DNA of 64,000 nt from Cucumis sativus (Eukaryota > Streptophyta > Magnoliopsida > Cucurbitales > Cucurbitaceae), in the NCBI RefSeq assembly GCF_000004075.3, contig NC_026657.2, forward strand, positions 36,628,732 through 36,692,731, read 5' to 3'. The notes below the pieces were generated by a model. It had not been told where the DNA came from. It ran no database searches and was given only the letters and a program-made list of their open reading frames with translations. Numbering within the stretch: the stretch's first letter is position 1; each line of letters begins with the position of its first letter. This document shows, one piece after another, positions 48,455 to 61,767 of the stretch. The position numbers were made by a program, and so were the translations under genes.

Positions 48455-50689
48455 ATTAGATTTCGAAAGTATTGATTTTTCGAAATATTGTATTTTCTAA
48501 TAAGTTTTAAAATATGTATTTTAATCTTTTTCCTTTTTATATATTTAGATTTGAATTTTTGAAATAAGTATTTCTAATAAGTTTTGAAAATGTGTTTCTT
48601 TTATCTTTTTATTAATTTAAACGGTGTCTTTATATATTTATTTTTTACATGTTCATAATATACATTAAAAAAAATTATTATAATTAGCGTTCGATTCTAT
48701 CTTTAAAAAATGTTTGAAAGTAGGTATTTTGTTAATACACTAATTTTTACATGAGCTAGTAAGCTTCACTAGATTCTCGTCGTCGATAATATGTGTCTCG
48801 TTAGACTTTGTTATGAGTCTTATTGAATTTAGGTATAAGAGTTATTTTTAATTAAAATAATTGAAAGTAAGCATTTTAACTAAGATGGATAGATAAAAGT
48901 GAGTTTGTTGATGATAAAAAAAATAAAACTGAAAAGAGAGGTGGCATTTTGAAATTTATAGAGAAAAGAAAAAGTAAAACTCAAAATTAGTGATAAAAAT
49001 CTTATATATTTAAAAATGAAGAAAAAGGATTGGTAAAAGGATGCATTTTGGAACGGTAAAATTAGGAAAGTAAAAGGGAAAAGGTAAAATGATGAAAAGT
49101 GTCGGTTTGAATATGTAGTTTAAATAACATTTTTGGAATTAGGTTTTCATTAAGGAAAAGAGGAAATAATTAAAATGATAAATGATTGGTGTTTCATATA
49201 ATAAAGAGAGGTAGAGAAGTCATTGTGGTGGTGCATGCACTCCACCAGGTAATATTCTTTTTTGACTTTTCCCTTTTCGTCATTTTCACATTTAATTATT
49301 AATCATCTTCAACCGACACCCCCTCTATATTCTCCCTTATTAATTATATTAATCATATCCATATTTTCAACCTTTCCTTCCCTTCAACCATCCTTAATTC
49401 AAATTCCATCTCTTCTCAATCTTATGCTCTTTATATGATAACAAAATTTATAAAAAAATTATTCACAATTCTTAGGTTGCATGTTTCATTGTAACTACGT
49501 AAAACAAAAAGACTCAAGAATATTAATATGAAAAACAATAACATACCATAGGTAACTATACTTCTGTTCCTAAATTTTAAGATTGAAAAAAGAATACAAA
49601 TCTTGTAACATTAACTTAAAATCAAACACTTTTTGAAAAAAATGGAGCTAAACTTTTGAGAGAAGTTTTTGTTTTTTTCCTATTTCTTAAATATCTGTTC
49701 TCATTACCTATGCATTACAAGTCTACACCTATACATTAACATTGAGTGCCAATTAAAAATTTTGTAGAATCTTCTCAACAATAATTTTGAAGATATCATA
49801 TCAAATATAATTATTGAAAATTTTCAGAATATATATATATATAATTGTTGAAAACCTACATGAATCATGTCGTCCTTTCAAGTGCAACCATTTAATTTAG
49901 AGTCATTACAAATTTATATTTCAAACTAAAAGTAAGACAACTTTTTTAAAAATGATTTTGAAAAAAGGTTCCAATTTTACATAAGAGTGTAGAGCTCCTT
50001 CTCTGTACTCTCATATGTTATTATTAATAATTGAGTTTACAAAATATATAATAAGGGAGGTAGAGGAAATGGCAGATAAGCATTCATAAAAAGTTTATTT
50101 GAGTTATCAAAATTGAATGGTGAAGAAAAATAATTATCCCTACCTCTATTTTTATTATTATTGTTGTTTTTGTAAAATAGTGAAATAAATAGTATATTGA
50201 CTCTTGTAAAAAAAAAAAACAAATTAACTAAGTAATTAATTAATAATAATAAATAGTGAACCCCCTTTGATTATATCATTCATCTTGTCTTTAAATATAA
50301 GATTTCCAAAACAAAAATACATCCCACGTGTCTATTCTTTTTCTATAACATTATAAATTTATTACACCATTGTATTTGAAGATTCATCCACTATAATTCA
50401 GCTTACATTATTGTTCCCAAACAAAACAAATATTCTTCTACTCTACAAAAATTATTAATTTATTTTTACCGATTATAGTACTTTATAAAGGACAATTCAT
50501 TTTTTTACGTTGTATTTATTTAGTTCAGAGATCAGACCATAATATCACAAATACAGTGTATTTGCAAACGACCATAAAAAATCTTAACTAAAATATTTTC
50601 GATTTGGATAAAATTGCTTCTAACATTCTTTAAATTTATGGTCGTAAAATTTATACCAAATTTTTTGTTTCATTGTATGTGTTAATAAC

Positions 50690-51165
50690 TTTTTATTTCT
50701 ATAATTCATAATATATACATGTTAATAACTATTTGAATTCAAATTTTTTTCTATGCCCCTAATAATTTATCAAATAATACATAATACATTTTTTTTTTGT
50801 TCCTAATAACAATTTGAAGTTAGATTTTATAACATTCTTCAAATTTGTCAATTTGATTTCGTTTAAAAAATCATATCCTTAAAATAATGACATATTTTAA
50901 ATTCAATATTTTTGGATTACTTATATTCCAAAATATTTATAAATTTTTTTAATTTAAATACCTCCAAAATACGTTTTGTTAATAATAATTTTAATTTAAA
51001 ATTTTATCATTCTTCAAATCGTGCTAATTAGTTGATATCTCTAAAATAATTGCAAACATAAATTCAAATTTTTCATATTATTTATATACCAAAATATTTA
51101 TAGAAAATTTGAATTTAAATACCAAAAATACGTATTGTTAATAACAATTTGAATTTAAAAAAATA
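50690..51165. repeat. Diverged tandem repeat, about 160-bp period
   Basis: The motif CCAAAATATTTATA followed by a TTTAAATACC..AAAATACG and TTGTTAATAAC phrase occurs near 50929 and 51090. A partial earlier match (TGTTAATAACTATTTGAATT) lies near 50719. Units are AT-rich, non-coding and diverged. Confidence 0.5.
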
Positions 51166-52425
51166 TCGTTATTAAAATTTACATCAGAAAGTTCAGTACG
51201 TTAGATACAGTATAATTTACATACACATTACTTATCTCATTAATAAAGTACTCAAACCATAAAATCTATAGAATTCAAATACACACTTCTTAGAAGTTAC
51301 AAATAACTGATGATAACAAACATATCCAATTTGTTCATAACAAAAATATATACATCTCATTGATGACAACATAATTAACATATTTCATGTAGTCAGAGTT
51401 ACAAATACCATGTAATTGAAATTCACAATTCTTAAAATTTATTGGTTATTCATTATAACAAACATATGCCAAACATATAGTACTATACGACCATTTTTAT
51501 CCGATCTTCTTTTTTCTTCATTTCATCATATATAACTTTTTTGTCAATTCACCTTATCAACATGTTGATTTCTTCCTCAACATCGCTCTGTGCTCTATTA
51601 CGATTATGTACATATGTTAGTTACTAAGATGCATTCTAAACTTTATGAATAGATTGTCTATATTCGGTTATTTTCTTTTCCTTATACTGTGAGCCATCTC
51701 CCTCTTATCTTTGGGTGATAGGTGTTGTTTCTGATGTGCTTAATTTAGTTTGGCCAGGTTTGACTGCGTTGATTCTATAGAGTTACAATGTATTTGTAAA
51801 TACTACATGACAATATTATTCTTTTGAAATTAGTTCAACGGTGTTTGACAGGTTGTATAGCATATGTTGTTGACACAATTACATTGTAATTTATGCTTTT
51901 AAATAATGTGATAAACTATTTATTCTATATCATAATCACATATTTAAATATTAATATTTATTTGCTCATATAATCATATACTTTCCCAATCCAAAAAACT
52001 TAACAATAAGAAGGATTTGTTACAAAACCAAAACAATAAGAACGATGTTCTAAATAGTGTCATTGAATCATAATCACAGTTGTTTAACCAACCACTTTAT
52101 AATAATCAATAGAATTATGATTTCCTAAACATAGTTTATGTCAAGTATGACTGATGACATATTTGGGAAACACACAAAAAGGTAAAAAAATTATCATCAA
52201 GATATAGTATCATTCACTTGGGCATAGGATAATCTATATATTTCAAATACAACTTATTTGAATAATGGAAATAACACGAAGGAGGTGTATTTTGCCAACA
52301 ACATTCAAATTTGATAAATCTTAACTAAATCCGTTGTTTTGTTGCTGGACAAGATTGTAACAATCCTCTATAATAATGACAAATATATATACAAGATTTT
52401 CAGTTTTGTTATATTTTAAAGCTTT

Positions 52426-52700
52426 TATTAAATAATACATAATATATATTTTTAATAACAATTTGAATTTTAATTTTAATCATTTCTAAATATAAATACA
52501 ATTTTTCAACTTTTTTTATATTTTAAACAATTTATTAAATAATACATAATATATATTTTTAATAACAATTTGAATTTAAATTTTAATCATTTATAAATAT
52601 AAATACAACTTTTTTTCAACTTTTTTTTTATATTTTAAACAATTTATTAAATAATACATAAAAAATATATATTAAATTTAAATTTGAATTTAAATTTTAG
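52426..52700. repeat. Tandem repeat, 106-112-bp period, about 2.5 copies
   Basis: TTATTAAATAATACATAATA begins at 52426 and 52532, with a worn third copy at 52644. The first two copies continue into TTTTTAATAACAATTTGAAT and ATTTTAATCATTT with very few differences, so the duplication is fairly recent. The unit shares its TAATAACAATTTGAATTTAAA core with the zone at 50690-51165. Confidence 0.75.
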
Positions 52701-53569
52701 AATTGTAATTATGATTCAAGTTTTTTTAGTTAGATAGGGGCATTTAAGACAATGCTATAGCTATTTTTTTTCAAAATTTTCTGTTTTGTTATTTTGTCAA
52801 TTTAAAAATATTTTTGTCATTTATCCAAAGTTAACCTCCTATTTTGTCATTATTCTTGTTAGCCTTAATATTTACATACACAATATTGGGTTAGGTGCAA
52901 GAAATTGATAATGACTAGTCCACTTATAATTTGAGAACCATAGAAGGAAACTTGTATTGGCATAATGATATTTTTGATGTTTAGTTAGTATTTAAGGAGA
53001 TGTGGTATTGAAATGATCTATATAGCACGTATTGATACATATAATGTATTTACATGTACTTAATGAGTAATTCATAAAAATAGAGATTCTACCGGTGATG
53101 ATTGACATCTCAACTTATAACCAAATTTTGTATGCCAAAATATTTTTTAGATTTTAAAAAAACTAAATGGCTGGAATCAACAAGCTTCCCTAAAGAATCG
53201 TTATTTAGCTCATTGTCCGAGTGGAATCCTAAACCTAGCTAGTTGTTACGACTTCTCTTTCTTTCACTCTCATTAGTACAAAGTTTTACAGTTTTGAACA
53301 AGAAGGAGCACAATACTCAAATTTCATATTCAACATTATTCAATTGAATCCAAAACAAATGGAGGAATGAACAAGACTGGGATAATGAGCAGAAACAAAA
53401 CATATTGTTTATTCATATTCAAATTTCATGCAAAAATAAATTGAATCAGTCTCTCTCTATATATATGTACAAAAATCTTATTATTTATCTTTTGTTACAA
53501 AAAGAGAAAAAAAAAAATTCAATATAAACTTGTAAAGACCCCACTGATAATCAATCAATTTCTCGAGGT

Positions 53570-54598
53570 TCATGAATCAATCGAAAATGGGGTCTCTAAC
53601 AAATCATAGGGAACCCAAAGTGCGTCCAATGGGCAGGGCCGGTTCGCGTCTAACCGAGCCCACGGTTTACCTTTCCCACTCCAATGCAACAAACTGACCG
53701 GACCCGGATGCAGATCTCTGCACAGTCCTCTGATATTATCGCCGCCTAGCCCGTGCTGATTCCACCGATGCTCCACCGAAGCAATTCTCCCACCGAAAAC
53801 CAACAAAAACGGCGGCAAAGATCCCAATTCGTAGATTCTTATCCTCTTTTGCAATTCCATCCATTCCTCAATCTTGGTCGTGTAATCCCCAGCTCGCCAC
53901 CGGTCCAGATCGATCACCATAACCCCTGTGTTAAAGTAACACGCCTTCCGGTTCGCGAACGTTAAAGACAAAGACGGGTTAGACCAAAACGACGGGGTAA
54001 AGTAGGCAGTGAAATTAGCGTTGCAATACTCTGGCGCGGCGAGGACTGAGTCGGCACCGAGCGAGTGAGCGGCGAGTTTGGCAATGTCGTCGACGAGGAT
54101 CAGGTCGGAGTCAAGGTAGACAACTCGGGCGACGCACGTGGGAAGGAGGTTGGCTAAGTAGCTACGTGCGTAGTTCAAAGGACAGTCCAACGCGGATCGG
54201 ATTGAGGTAGAGATCAATCGCGAGACGGCTTCGTCATCGAAAGGGTAGAGTTGGAATTTCAGGTAAGGGAATGAGTGAGAGAGGGTGGCGCGTAGAGAGG
54301 ACGAGTTGGCGGATGCGGAATGGACGAAGTGGAAAATTACGTTTTGAGGACAGGAAGAGTGTTGGAGAACGGAAAGCACGGCGGCCATGGAGCCACGTAG
54401 GTAGGCTGTGTCCAACGTCATGGCCACGTGGACGGCGCGATTGAAGCAGAGATGTTGGTCGTTCTCATCTGGGTCCTCGAGGTCGTCGGCGATAGAAGGG
54501 CAGTCTGGGGAATTGTAAAACTGGGGGGCTTCCTTGAAAGTTGCGGCATTAGCGGCGACGGAAAGGAGAAGGAGAAGGAGGAGGAGGGGGGAGGGCAT
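53570..54598 (-). CDS. Galacturonosyltransferase-like (GATL) protein, GT8 family, intronless
   Basis: 342 residues. A Leu-rich N-terminal signal peptide or anchor ([18 protein letters not shown]) sends it to the secretory pathway. The GT8 catalytic domain follows: [20 protein letters not shown] (about 57-76), the metal-binding DSD at 163-165 within [27 protein letters not shown] (221-235), LPPFLLVF (261-268), [12 protein letters not shown] (277-288) and the closing HWSGKGKPW (305-313). GATLs act in the Golgi in pectin or xylan synthesis. Lack of introns and the short length (GAUTs are 530 aa or more) place it in GATL. The [17 protein letters not shown] stretch recalls GATL3/GATL4, but I cannot fix the paralogue. 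The coding region is far richer in GC than its surroundings, as common for GATL genes. Confidence 0.93.
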   Translation of the reverse strand: MPSPLLLLLLLLSVAANAATFKEAPQFYNSPDCPSIADDLEDPDENDQHLCFNRAVHVAMTLDTAYLRGSMAAVLSVLQHSSCPQNVIFHFVHSASANSSSLRATLSHSFPYLKFQLYPFDDEAVSRLISTSIRSALDCPLNYARSYLANLLPTCVARVVYLDSDLILVDDIAKLAAHSLGADSVLAAPEYCNANFTAYFTPSFWSNPSLSLTFANRKACYFNTGVMVIDLDRWRAGDYTTKIEEWMELQKRIRIYELGSLPPFLLVFGGRIASVEHRWNQHGLGGDNIRGLCRDLHPGPVSLLHWSGKGKPWARLDANRPCPLDALWVPYDLLETPFSIDS

Positions 54599-57500
54599 GG
54601 CGGTGGGAGGAAGGAGAAATTGGAGGAAATGGGAATGGGAAATGGGGATTTAAATGAGAGTGAAGATGGAGAGTGAAAGAGGAGATCTGTAGCTGTACCT
54701 TCAGACCGGACTTTGATGCTTCAACACGCTTTTTTCTGCTTCTCTATTATTTTATTTCTTTTTCATTTCATTTGTTAAAATTGTAATAATATTTTCCAAT
54801 TTGTTTTTCAGTATGGGAATAATTGGCTGATTTAGTCAAAGTCAACAATGTAAAGCTGATATATATATATATTTTTTGGTAAAAATCAATTTTTTTTTTG
54901 TCTTAATTTTATGTTCTATTATTAAATTGTGTAACATTACAAATTTAGTTCTTACTTATCCCTATCATTACTGTTTAATCTTTACATTTTAAAATTGTAT
55001 AATTTTATTATTTAAATTTGAGATTTGTTTTTATTTGTTCTATACATCTCCAGATTTACACTTTAATCTTTTTTAATATTCTCATTTAGTTTCTAATTTT
55101 TAGGTATGAGTTAATTAATTTAAAAGAATTATAATGGATTAAACTTTACTGTTTCACATCACTATTAATATTTAATTTCAAATTTTACAATATAATTATA
55201 ACTAATTTATAAACGTTGATGTCAATGACTAAATGATAGTATTTAATGTAAAATTATGGTTAAAATATAAAGGTATTGAAACATATAGATGAAATTCAAA
55301 TAAAACACAAATTTCAATAGTAAATTTTGCAACCTTTTAAAATTTAGAATAAAATTAAATTTAATGACTAAAATGTATAATATTATGACATCTCTAAATC
55401 AAAATGAAAACTAAACTTAAAGACCAAACAAATATTCTTTCTTAATACGCACATTTCATTAATTTTCCTTTTCATTACTATTTCATTGAATTTTAATTTC
55501 AAATTTTAGACTAACGAGGTTGGCCTTGTTGTGTAAATGGTCAAAAACCAAATGAAAAGCTTAAAAATAAAATTATATTATAAACACACACACACAAAAA
55601 AAAAAAAAAAAAAGCTTTAAAAAATCATCATATTAATTATTCATTTTGAAGTTTGAATAAAGAATTTGCTGTTCGGGTGAGAAAGTTCTTTCATGATGTT
55701 GAAAAATCATTTTCCCGGAAAATGATTTTCTGGGAAAAGTAAACAACGCTGCATGCTTGGAGCCTACGTTTTATTTGGCCTTTCCCAATATTTTCCTTAA
55801 CACCAACCATTAATTATGTCCTTATTACTGCTAATTAACATGTTCAAATTTTCTAATTACTTTACTTTGTAATATATTATCGTGATATTAACATACAACA
55901 ACGTGCATAAGAAAAAATAAAATGTATTGGTTAATTTATTGTTTGAATCATATTGAAATCAAAACAATTGCTTCTCATCACATGGTGTGTTAGATTACAG
56001 AATATTTTTAGATTTGTTGGAATATATGGGATAACTTCCTATTGTATCTTAATCATTTTGATTTTGGTAGTTGATGAACTCGACCTAGTTGATCTTTTAA
56101 TATATTGCTATTCTCAATTCGAGTTTATAATTTGATATAGGTAGGATTTATGTTTAGTTTTTGTGAGAGTGTTTTTAATCTTGTGTCACAAAAAAATAAA
56201 ACTAAAATAACAATCGAAGAGATAAGATTTTAAATATGTGACCGATTAGAGAAGATTGTTGATACATCTTAACCCTTGCATATATATGATAATATATCAT
56301 AGAGTTCTATGAAACTAAAATTAAACAAAATCTCATACATCAATATTAGTGCATTTAAAGTTTAAATTTACTGGAAAGTATCATTTATAATATACTAAAT
56401 ACATGTTAATTGTTTTATTTATTTTTGTATTTTTGAAAACATAAAAATGAAAAATGAATCACTTACCAAATGAGATCTTACAAACATAAGAAAATCACCC
56501 AAAAGACGAGTTGCATAATTACTTTACCTAAAATACTTAAAACATTGAAACTAAAAATAAGTAAGAATTGTGTTAGGAATGAATAAATATAAGATTTGTA
56601 CTTTATACATAAATGGTTGCATGTATTTTAGTAAGGTAAGGTACAACAATGAATAAAAGCTAAACAAACTACTAAAATAAATAATATAAGATTGTACAAT
56701 GAATGTTTAAGAGAATTGAAATGAGAGTTTTTAAAATTTAAACTTAAAAAATGTTAAACTAGGTAGAGACCTTCAAACTTAGTATATGGATGATTAATAG
56801 GTGATAATTGGAGCATAATTTAAATAGTATAGAGAAAAGAGAGGAATGGATATGGGACGGAAGGTTGAATGAAGGGGAGGGACAGGCTGGTGAATAGACC
56901 AAGGCCCATTGACTTAGGACGTCCCTAATTTTGTCTCTCATATCTAATTATGTAAGACTATTGTAAACTTCAAACATCTTTCAAATTTGGTTTCTTATTT
57001 TTGTTTTCTTCCATTAATGACTTCTTGTATTGTACTATTTTGTACCTAATTCTAATTCTTAGTCTTATGCTCCATTCCAAACCACTACTCTACTTTTCCC
57101 ATTTTTCTTCCCTTTTTATATACACTTTCCTTTTTCTTTCCTTTCTTCAAAATCAAATGTTTTTCATCTTTCCCTTTCTCTATTCTTCCTCTTACTGCTT
57201 TTTGTATTTCTTTCTAAACAAAGTTCATTTCTTTTTCTTTTTTATTTCACTAGGTTGCAATATGAAATTAAATATTTCACTTATATATATATATATATAT
57301 ATATAGTTGAATCTCATACCATTTTAAGTTTTATATTTACAACCAATAATTGACATGCCATAATAACAAGGTCAAAGTTGAGGCTAGCAAAATAATAAAT
57401 TAGGCATGTCTTACACATATATGCCTTAACCTATTAATAGGGTAGAAGTGGTATCCACCATTACTACGGTAGAATTGAACATTGGAGCAAAAATTTGGGT

Positions 57501-57769
57501 GATTTGGATAATTAGGGTTGTTTTAAAATAAAATTGGAGAAAATGGGTAGATTTAAAGGTTAAATTATATTAATAATTTGGTTTTTGAAGCAAATTACAT
57601 AAATAATGTTGTTTTATTTCTCTTTCTTTTCTTTAAGACTAGCTCTAATTTTTTTTTATTTATTAGTTAAAATATTTATAGTTTGTGTAACGAAATGAAA
57701 AAGCCCATTAAACTAATCATTTTTTAAAATCAATATTAAAGGTCTTAAAAATTAAATAAGTTGGAAAAA
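54599..57769. other. Intergenic
   Basis: 54599-54720 is the probable GATL 5' UTR. The rest is AT-rich with no gene. It has a poly-A run near 55590-55612, a perfect 13-bp inverted repeat at 55703-55729, an AT run at 57283-57304, and pyrimidine-rich DNA at 57060-57240. Confidence 0.55.
55703..55729. repeat. Perfect 13-bp inverted repeat with one-base centre
   Basis: AAAATCATTTTCC, then C, then GGAAAATGATTTT. A further TCTGGGAAAAG follows on the right. Too short a spacer for a normal hairpin loop in RNA, but it would cruciform in DNA. It could be the relic end of a MITE or a protein-binding palindrome. Confidence 0.85.
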
Positions 57770-58345
57770 GCTCCAAATCCTTAAACTCTTTCCAATGCAG
57801 GACACAACTTACTTACATGCATGAATAGTTTCATATCCTAGCCCCAAGTCATACAATTTTCGTTTAGCTTCGTAGAATGAACTAGGAACGTTGGTACCAC
57901 ATATTGGAACCACTCTTTATTAAGTCTAACATCATGTCAAATGACTTGTTACTCCAACCGTTTAAAACCTTTATGTGCATCATCTTAACCAAAAGTATTC
58001 GGGACAACCAAATTGTAACTCACTACGAGCTTCATTCAATAAGTCATGAAATATGTTTGATGTTTCTTCTTCTATATCTACACCAATCGAAGCTTCTACT
58101 TCCCGTTCGTTTTCAATTGGAGCTTGTAAATCGTTAAGCATATCAAAAATTTCATCTTCTTCATCAAAAGGGTAATTACTAGTTTCTTCATAAAAATGGT
58201 TACTATTAGTTTCTTCATCAAAAGGGTTACTACTGGTTCCTTCGTCTAACCTTTCAATGCCTCTACATAAGTTCACTAGATCTCCATGATATAACCATTT
58301 TGTATAGGAGGGGGATACTTTGATGGTCAATAGATGTCGCTCCAC
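57770..58345 (-). mobile_element. CACTA (En/Spm) transposon fragment
   Basis: On the minus strand the frame ending at 57980 contains [12 protein letters not shown], then an acidic stretch with [13 protein letters not shown] and [20 protein letters not shown]. These match the transposase-associated region of plant TNP2-type CACTA proteins (SYxxWxxHGE .. MLxDL .. LLxEAxxELYPGC). Beyond the stop the reading continues as LNGWSNKSFDM, then a diverged RNYSCM-like part and CVLHWKEFKDL, in the order seen in intact elements. There are frame breaks and stops after codon 133 of this frame, and no transposase core or CACTA ends lie nearby. It is a decayed fragment. The right border with the copia fossil is approximate. 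Confidence 0.65.
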
Positions 58346-60645
58346 ACACCCTCTAATGAGTACCAATTTGAGTTCATACATCTCTTAAATGAACACCTTA
58401 TTCGTCCGTAAGCATCGACATGCAACTTGGCTAAGAGTTTTGTCAAAGTGTTTGAATGTAAGACCTTTGTGAACATGTCAGCAAATTTGAGCGAATAGGC
58501 AGTACTTTAAGGAAGTCATCAACTATTTTGCCTCTTACAAAGTGGCAATTAATTTATGTGTGTTTGGTTTGTTCATGAAATGTTGGGTTACAGGCTCTAT
58601 CAATTTGAGCTTGATTATCAAAGAACACAACAGTTGCATCAATGAAATGATATTCAAGTCTTTTAAAAGTTAAGAAATCCACGTTAACTCATTGGTTACT
58701 GTGGCTAAAGCTCTATACTCAGCTTTTGCAAAAGATCTTGAGACGGTTTTCAACCTTTTCGACTTCATGATATGAGGGAATCTCCCAAGAAAATGCAAAA
58801 ATCTAAAGTAGATCTTCTGGTGTTGAGGCAAGCTTCCCAATTTGCATCATCATAAGCTTTAAGGTGGAATTCATTGGCTGGTTTGATTAAAACGCCTTGT
58901 CCTTGTGACTTCTTCAAGTACTTTAAGAAGATGATGTGTGACATTTAAGTGATCATTAGTTGGTTTTTATAGAAATTGGCTAAGGCGATGTATAGCAAAG
59001 CACAAGTATGGATCGTGAAATTTGTAAATACAAGAGCAGATCAATCGACCGTCAATAGTTAGTTGCTTCTTCATCTATCAATGTTGTTCCTTTGTCCTTT
59101 GACAGTTTAATGTTCGAATCCATGGGCAACGAAATAGGCTTGATATCTAGATAACTAGTGTCTTCCAGGATCTATAGTGAGTACTTGCATTGTGAAAGGA
59201 GCAAGCCTTGTTTACAATGAGATAGTTCTAGTCCTAAGAAGTATTTTGCTTATCCATAGTCTTTTGAGCTTAAAATGGCTCCTAAGAATCTCATTAACGA
59301 CATTAATTTCTTCAGAAAATGGACTGGTTAGAAGTATGTCATCTACATAAATTAGTAATGCCACAAATTTTGTATCATTTACACGGGTGAAGAGAGAGTA
59401 GTATGATTTGGATTGGATGAATCCATGGGCTGATAATGCTTAAGAGAATTTTACAAACCATTGTTTGGATGCTTGTTTGAGGTAATAGATGGAATTGTTC
59501 AATCGGCAAACAAGTTTTTCACCATTAGTTGGTACAATTGATGTTTTATATTCCATGAGTAAGGACATGTATACTTTTTCAAATAGATCTCCATTGAGAA
59601 ATGCATTGTTTAAATCCATTTGAGCAAGTTGCCAATTAAAAGAAATCACTAAGGTTAGAAGTACCTTTAGTGTAACTATTTTGGCAACAGGTGAGAATGT
59701 ATCAAAAAAGTCAATGCCTCCTTGTTGGTTGTACCCTTTTGCAACGAGTCTCGCCTTATAGCAATCAACATTTCAATTGGGGTGATAGTTTACTTTGTAG
59801 ACCCATTTATTTTCTACTGTGATGACTTTTCGACAAAGAGGTTACTGTCCATGTGTTGTTTCTTTCCATTGCATCAATTTCCTCAACCCTAGCACCTCTC
59901 CAATTTTAGAACTTGACAGCTTGGTGATAGATGGTTGGTTTATAAACAGATGCAACATTAAACAAAAAATGTTGTGACTTGGTGAATATGCTTCAAAGAA
60001 AAGATACTTTCCAACAAAATAAAGAGTTGTGCATGTGTTTATGGTTTATTGTGTTGCAATGGAAATCTTTAAGGTATGAAGGAGGACAAGTTGACCTGGA
60101 TGACTTTCGAATAACTATAGGTATGTCATTGTTGTTTGTATTCTCGAGAGGCAGAGTCGTGTGTTCATGGGCTAAATGTCAACCAGATCGAACTCATTAG
60201 TGCAAAACTAAGGATTCTGATCATTGTGTCTCTCATTACATTATGTGATGTTGGGAATTGTATGGTTCTAAGGTGTACTACTGCTTGAACTTGTTTTAGG
60301 CACATCAAATAGTGGACAAGGTAGAACAAACTAGTCCAAAAAGTCACGATTTTTCTGCAAGGGCTCTCTAATATGAGTTTGAAAAGAAAATAAGTCTTCA
60401 AAAAATAGGACATCTTTGGATACAAGAAATGTTTTCTTAGTCATATCAAATAATTTATAACCTTTTATGCCTGGAGGATATAAAAAAAATGCATGGATGA
60501 GCTCGTGATCAAACTTAGTACAATTGGTAGATAAAGTGGAGGCATATGCAAGACAACCAAACACTTTATGTAAAGAATAGTTAGTGGGCTTTCCAAATAA
60601 AATTTCAAAAGAGTATTGTTCTTCGAACAGAGTCAAGAAATGTTT
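58346..60645 (-). mobile_element. Ty1/copia retrotransposon fossil (pol part), broken
   Basis: Minus-strand parts occur in the copia order: integrase C-terminal region (about 60640-60340, with FGCLAYAS and GIKGYKLFD), reverse transcriptase (about 59860-59400, with QMDLNNAFLNGDLFEKVYM) and RNase H (about 58880-58430). Gag, protease, the integrase core and recognisable LTRs are not present. It is broken, with many breaks, and looks old. It abuts a CACTA fragment on its downstream side; which element came first cannot be told. Confidence 0.8.
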
Positions 60646-61293
60646 AAACTAGGCGTTTCATCACCAAGCGTTCTGTTTCTAGGCATCTAGATTCAGACGC
60701 TTAACTTATGTCTCAATGCATTATTTGCAATATCAGTTCCAATAGAACCAAAACTCTTTCGCGATAATCCTACAAACCAAAACTCTCTCGATAATCCTAC
60801 ATCTCTAACCATATAATGAAAACACTTATAGAAAAATTCACTAAAATGACGATGAACCAAAACTCTTTTAATTCTATACGGTGTGAGATGTAGGGTTCAA
60901 GAGACACCATACTGTTGCGATTCAATTTTTGGATAGTTGTTATAGGTATATGTATAAAAATGAAGGACAAGATACGAATTTAAATTAGATTCTCTCCATT
61001 TGATCTGTTTTATACAGGGTATAGATATAAATAAATGTGTGACATGCCATCCATTTCATTTGAACAATTTTTATAAAGAAAGAACTATTGATAATAATAA
61101 TAATAAAAAAAAATCACTAAAATTAAATTTCACTTTCCATCTAAAAAAAGAAAGTAGAGAAATTTACATCATCTTTTTTACCCCCGTTTTCATAAACACT
61201 TCATAGTTGTATGCATCAAGTCCAAATCCGTTTTAAACTACAAATTTTCACAATAGAAGTGAAAATGTTGGGAGTAATTAAAATAAAAAAGTA
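60646..61293. other. Spacer between the copia fossil and the MCU exon
   Basis: No gene. A near-duplicate of about 30 bases (ACCAAAACTCT..CGATAATCCTACA) occurs at about 60747 and 60777, with a third partial copy near 60856. The end near the MCU exon probably holds its 3' UTR. Confidence 0.5.
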
Positions 61294-61767
61294 CTACGAT
61301 AAAGCATGAGGGGAAGAAATGAAGGGTCCGTCTTGATGTGGTAAAGGTTGTGTATGGTATGGATAGCAAATTGTTCTAAGTTCATTGTAATTATTGATAT
61401 CAAAGTTATGAGAGGCCATGAGTTTGGTTTGCTTGGCTTTGAAACGACGTCGGAAGAATCCTTCAAATGTGGGTTCTGTGGAAGTTTTGAGGAAGAAGGC
61501 ATAGCCAAGTGCAAAGTGAAGGGATGTTACGAAGAAGCAGATGGGCTCCATTACGTCCCAACTCAACTCCCAAAAAGTTAGCCTCATGAAGCCCAATGTT
61601 TGCCCTAGTATAAGGCCCAATCCGCAAATTAGCTCGGCTTGTACTTGGGCCTTGGCCTTTTTGTCAATAATTGCTTTCTGTTTCTCCATTTCTTGTAGTT
61701 GTTTCAGTCTTGGGTCGTTTGGTGTTGCTATTGATCCACTTATCATTCTCTCCATTGATCTTGCCAC
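61294..61767 (-). CDS. MCU: Mitochondrial calcium uniporter (MCU) pore protein, last exon only
   Basis: 157 codons plus stop, opened by a splice acceptor (TGACAG then GTGGCAAGATC). The exon begins in phase 0 with VARSMERM. It encodes the C-terminal pore half of a plant MCU: a coiled-coil part (about exon residues 20-42), first membrane helix (about 46-64), the selectivity filter WDVMEP (70-75), second helix (about 76-94) and the [19 protein letters not shown] stretch ending [10 protein letters not shown]. In animals and plants this filter conducts calcium across the inner mitochondrial membrane. Plant MCU genes usually have two exons, the first giving the presequence and N-terminal domain. 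I find no such exon between 61768 and 64000. Either the intron exceeds 2.2 kb and exon 1 lies outside the window, or this is a truncated copy. The coding frame itself is undamaged. Confidence 0.85.
   Translation of the reverse strand: MARSMERMISGSIATPNDPRLKQLQEMEKQKAIIDKKAKAQVQAELICGLGLILGQTLGFMRLTFWELSWDVMEPICFFVTSLHFALGYAFFLKTSTEPTFEGFFRRRFKAKQTKLMASHNFDINNYNELRTICYPYHTQPLPHQDGPFISSPHALS

Larger units (their letters stand above)
48451..53569. other. Gene-free AT-rich desert
   Basis: No gene seen in over 5 kb. It contains two internally repeated zones given separately (50690-51165 and 52426-52700), short AT runs and otherwise low-complexity DNA. The last 150 bases probably hold the GATL 3' UTR on the minus strand. 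Confidence 0.6.

Noticed and set aside
53753-53965. Plus-strand frames antisense to GATL (also 54428-54676)
   Set aside because: Shadows of a GC-rich coding gene on the other strand.
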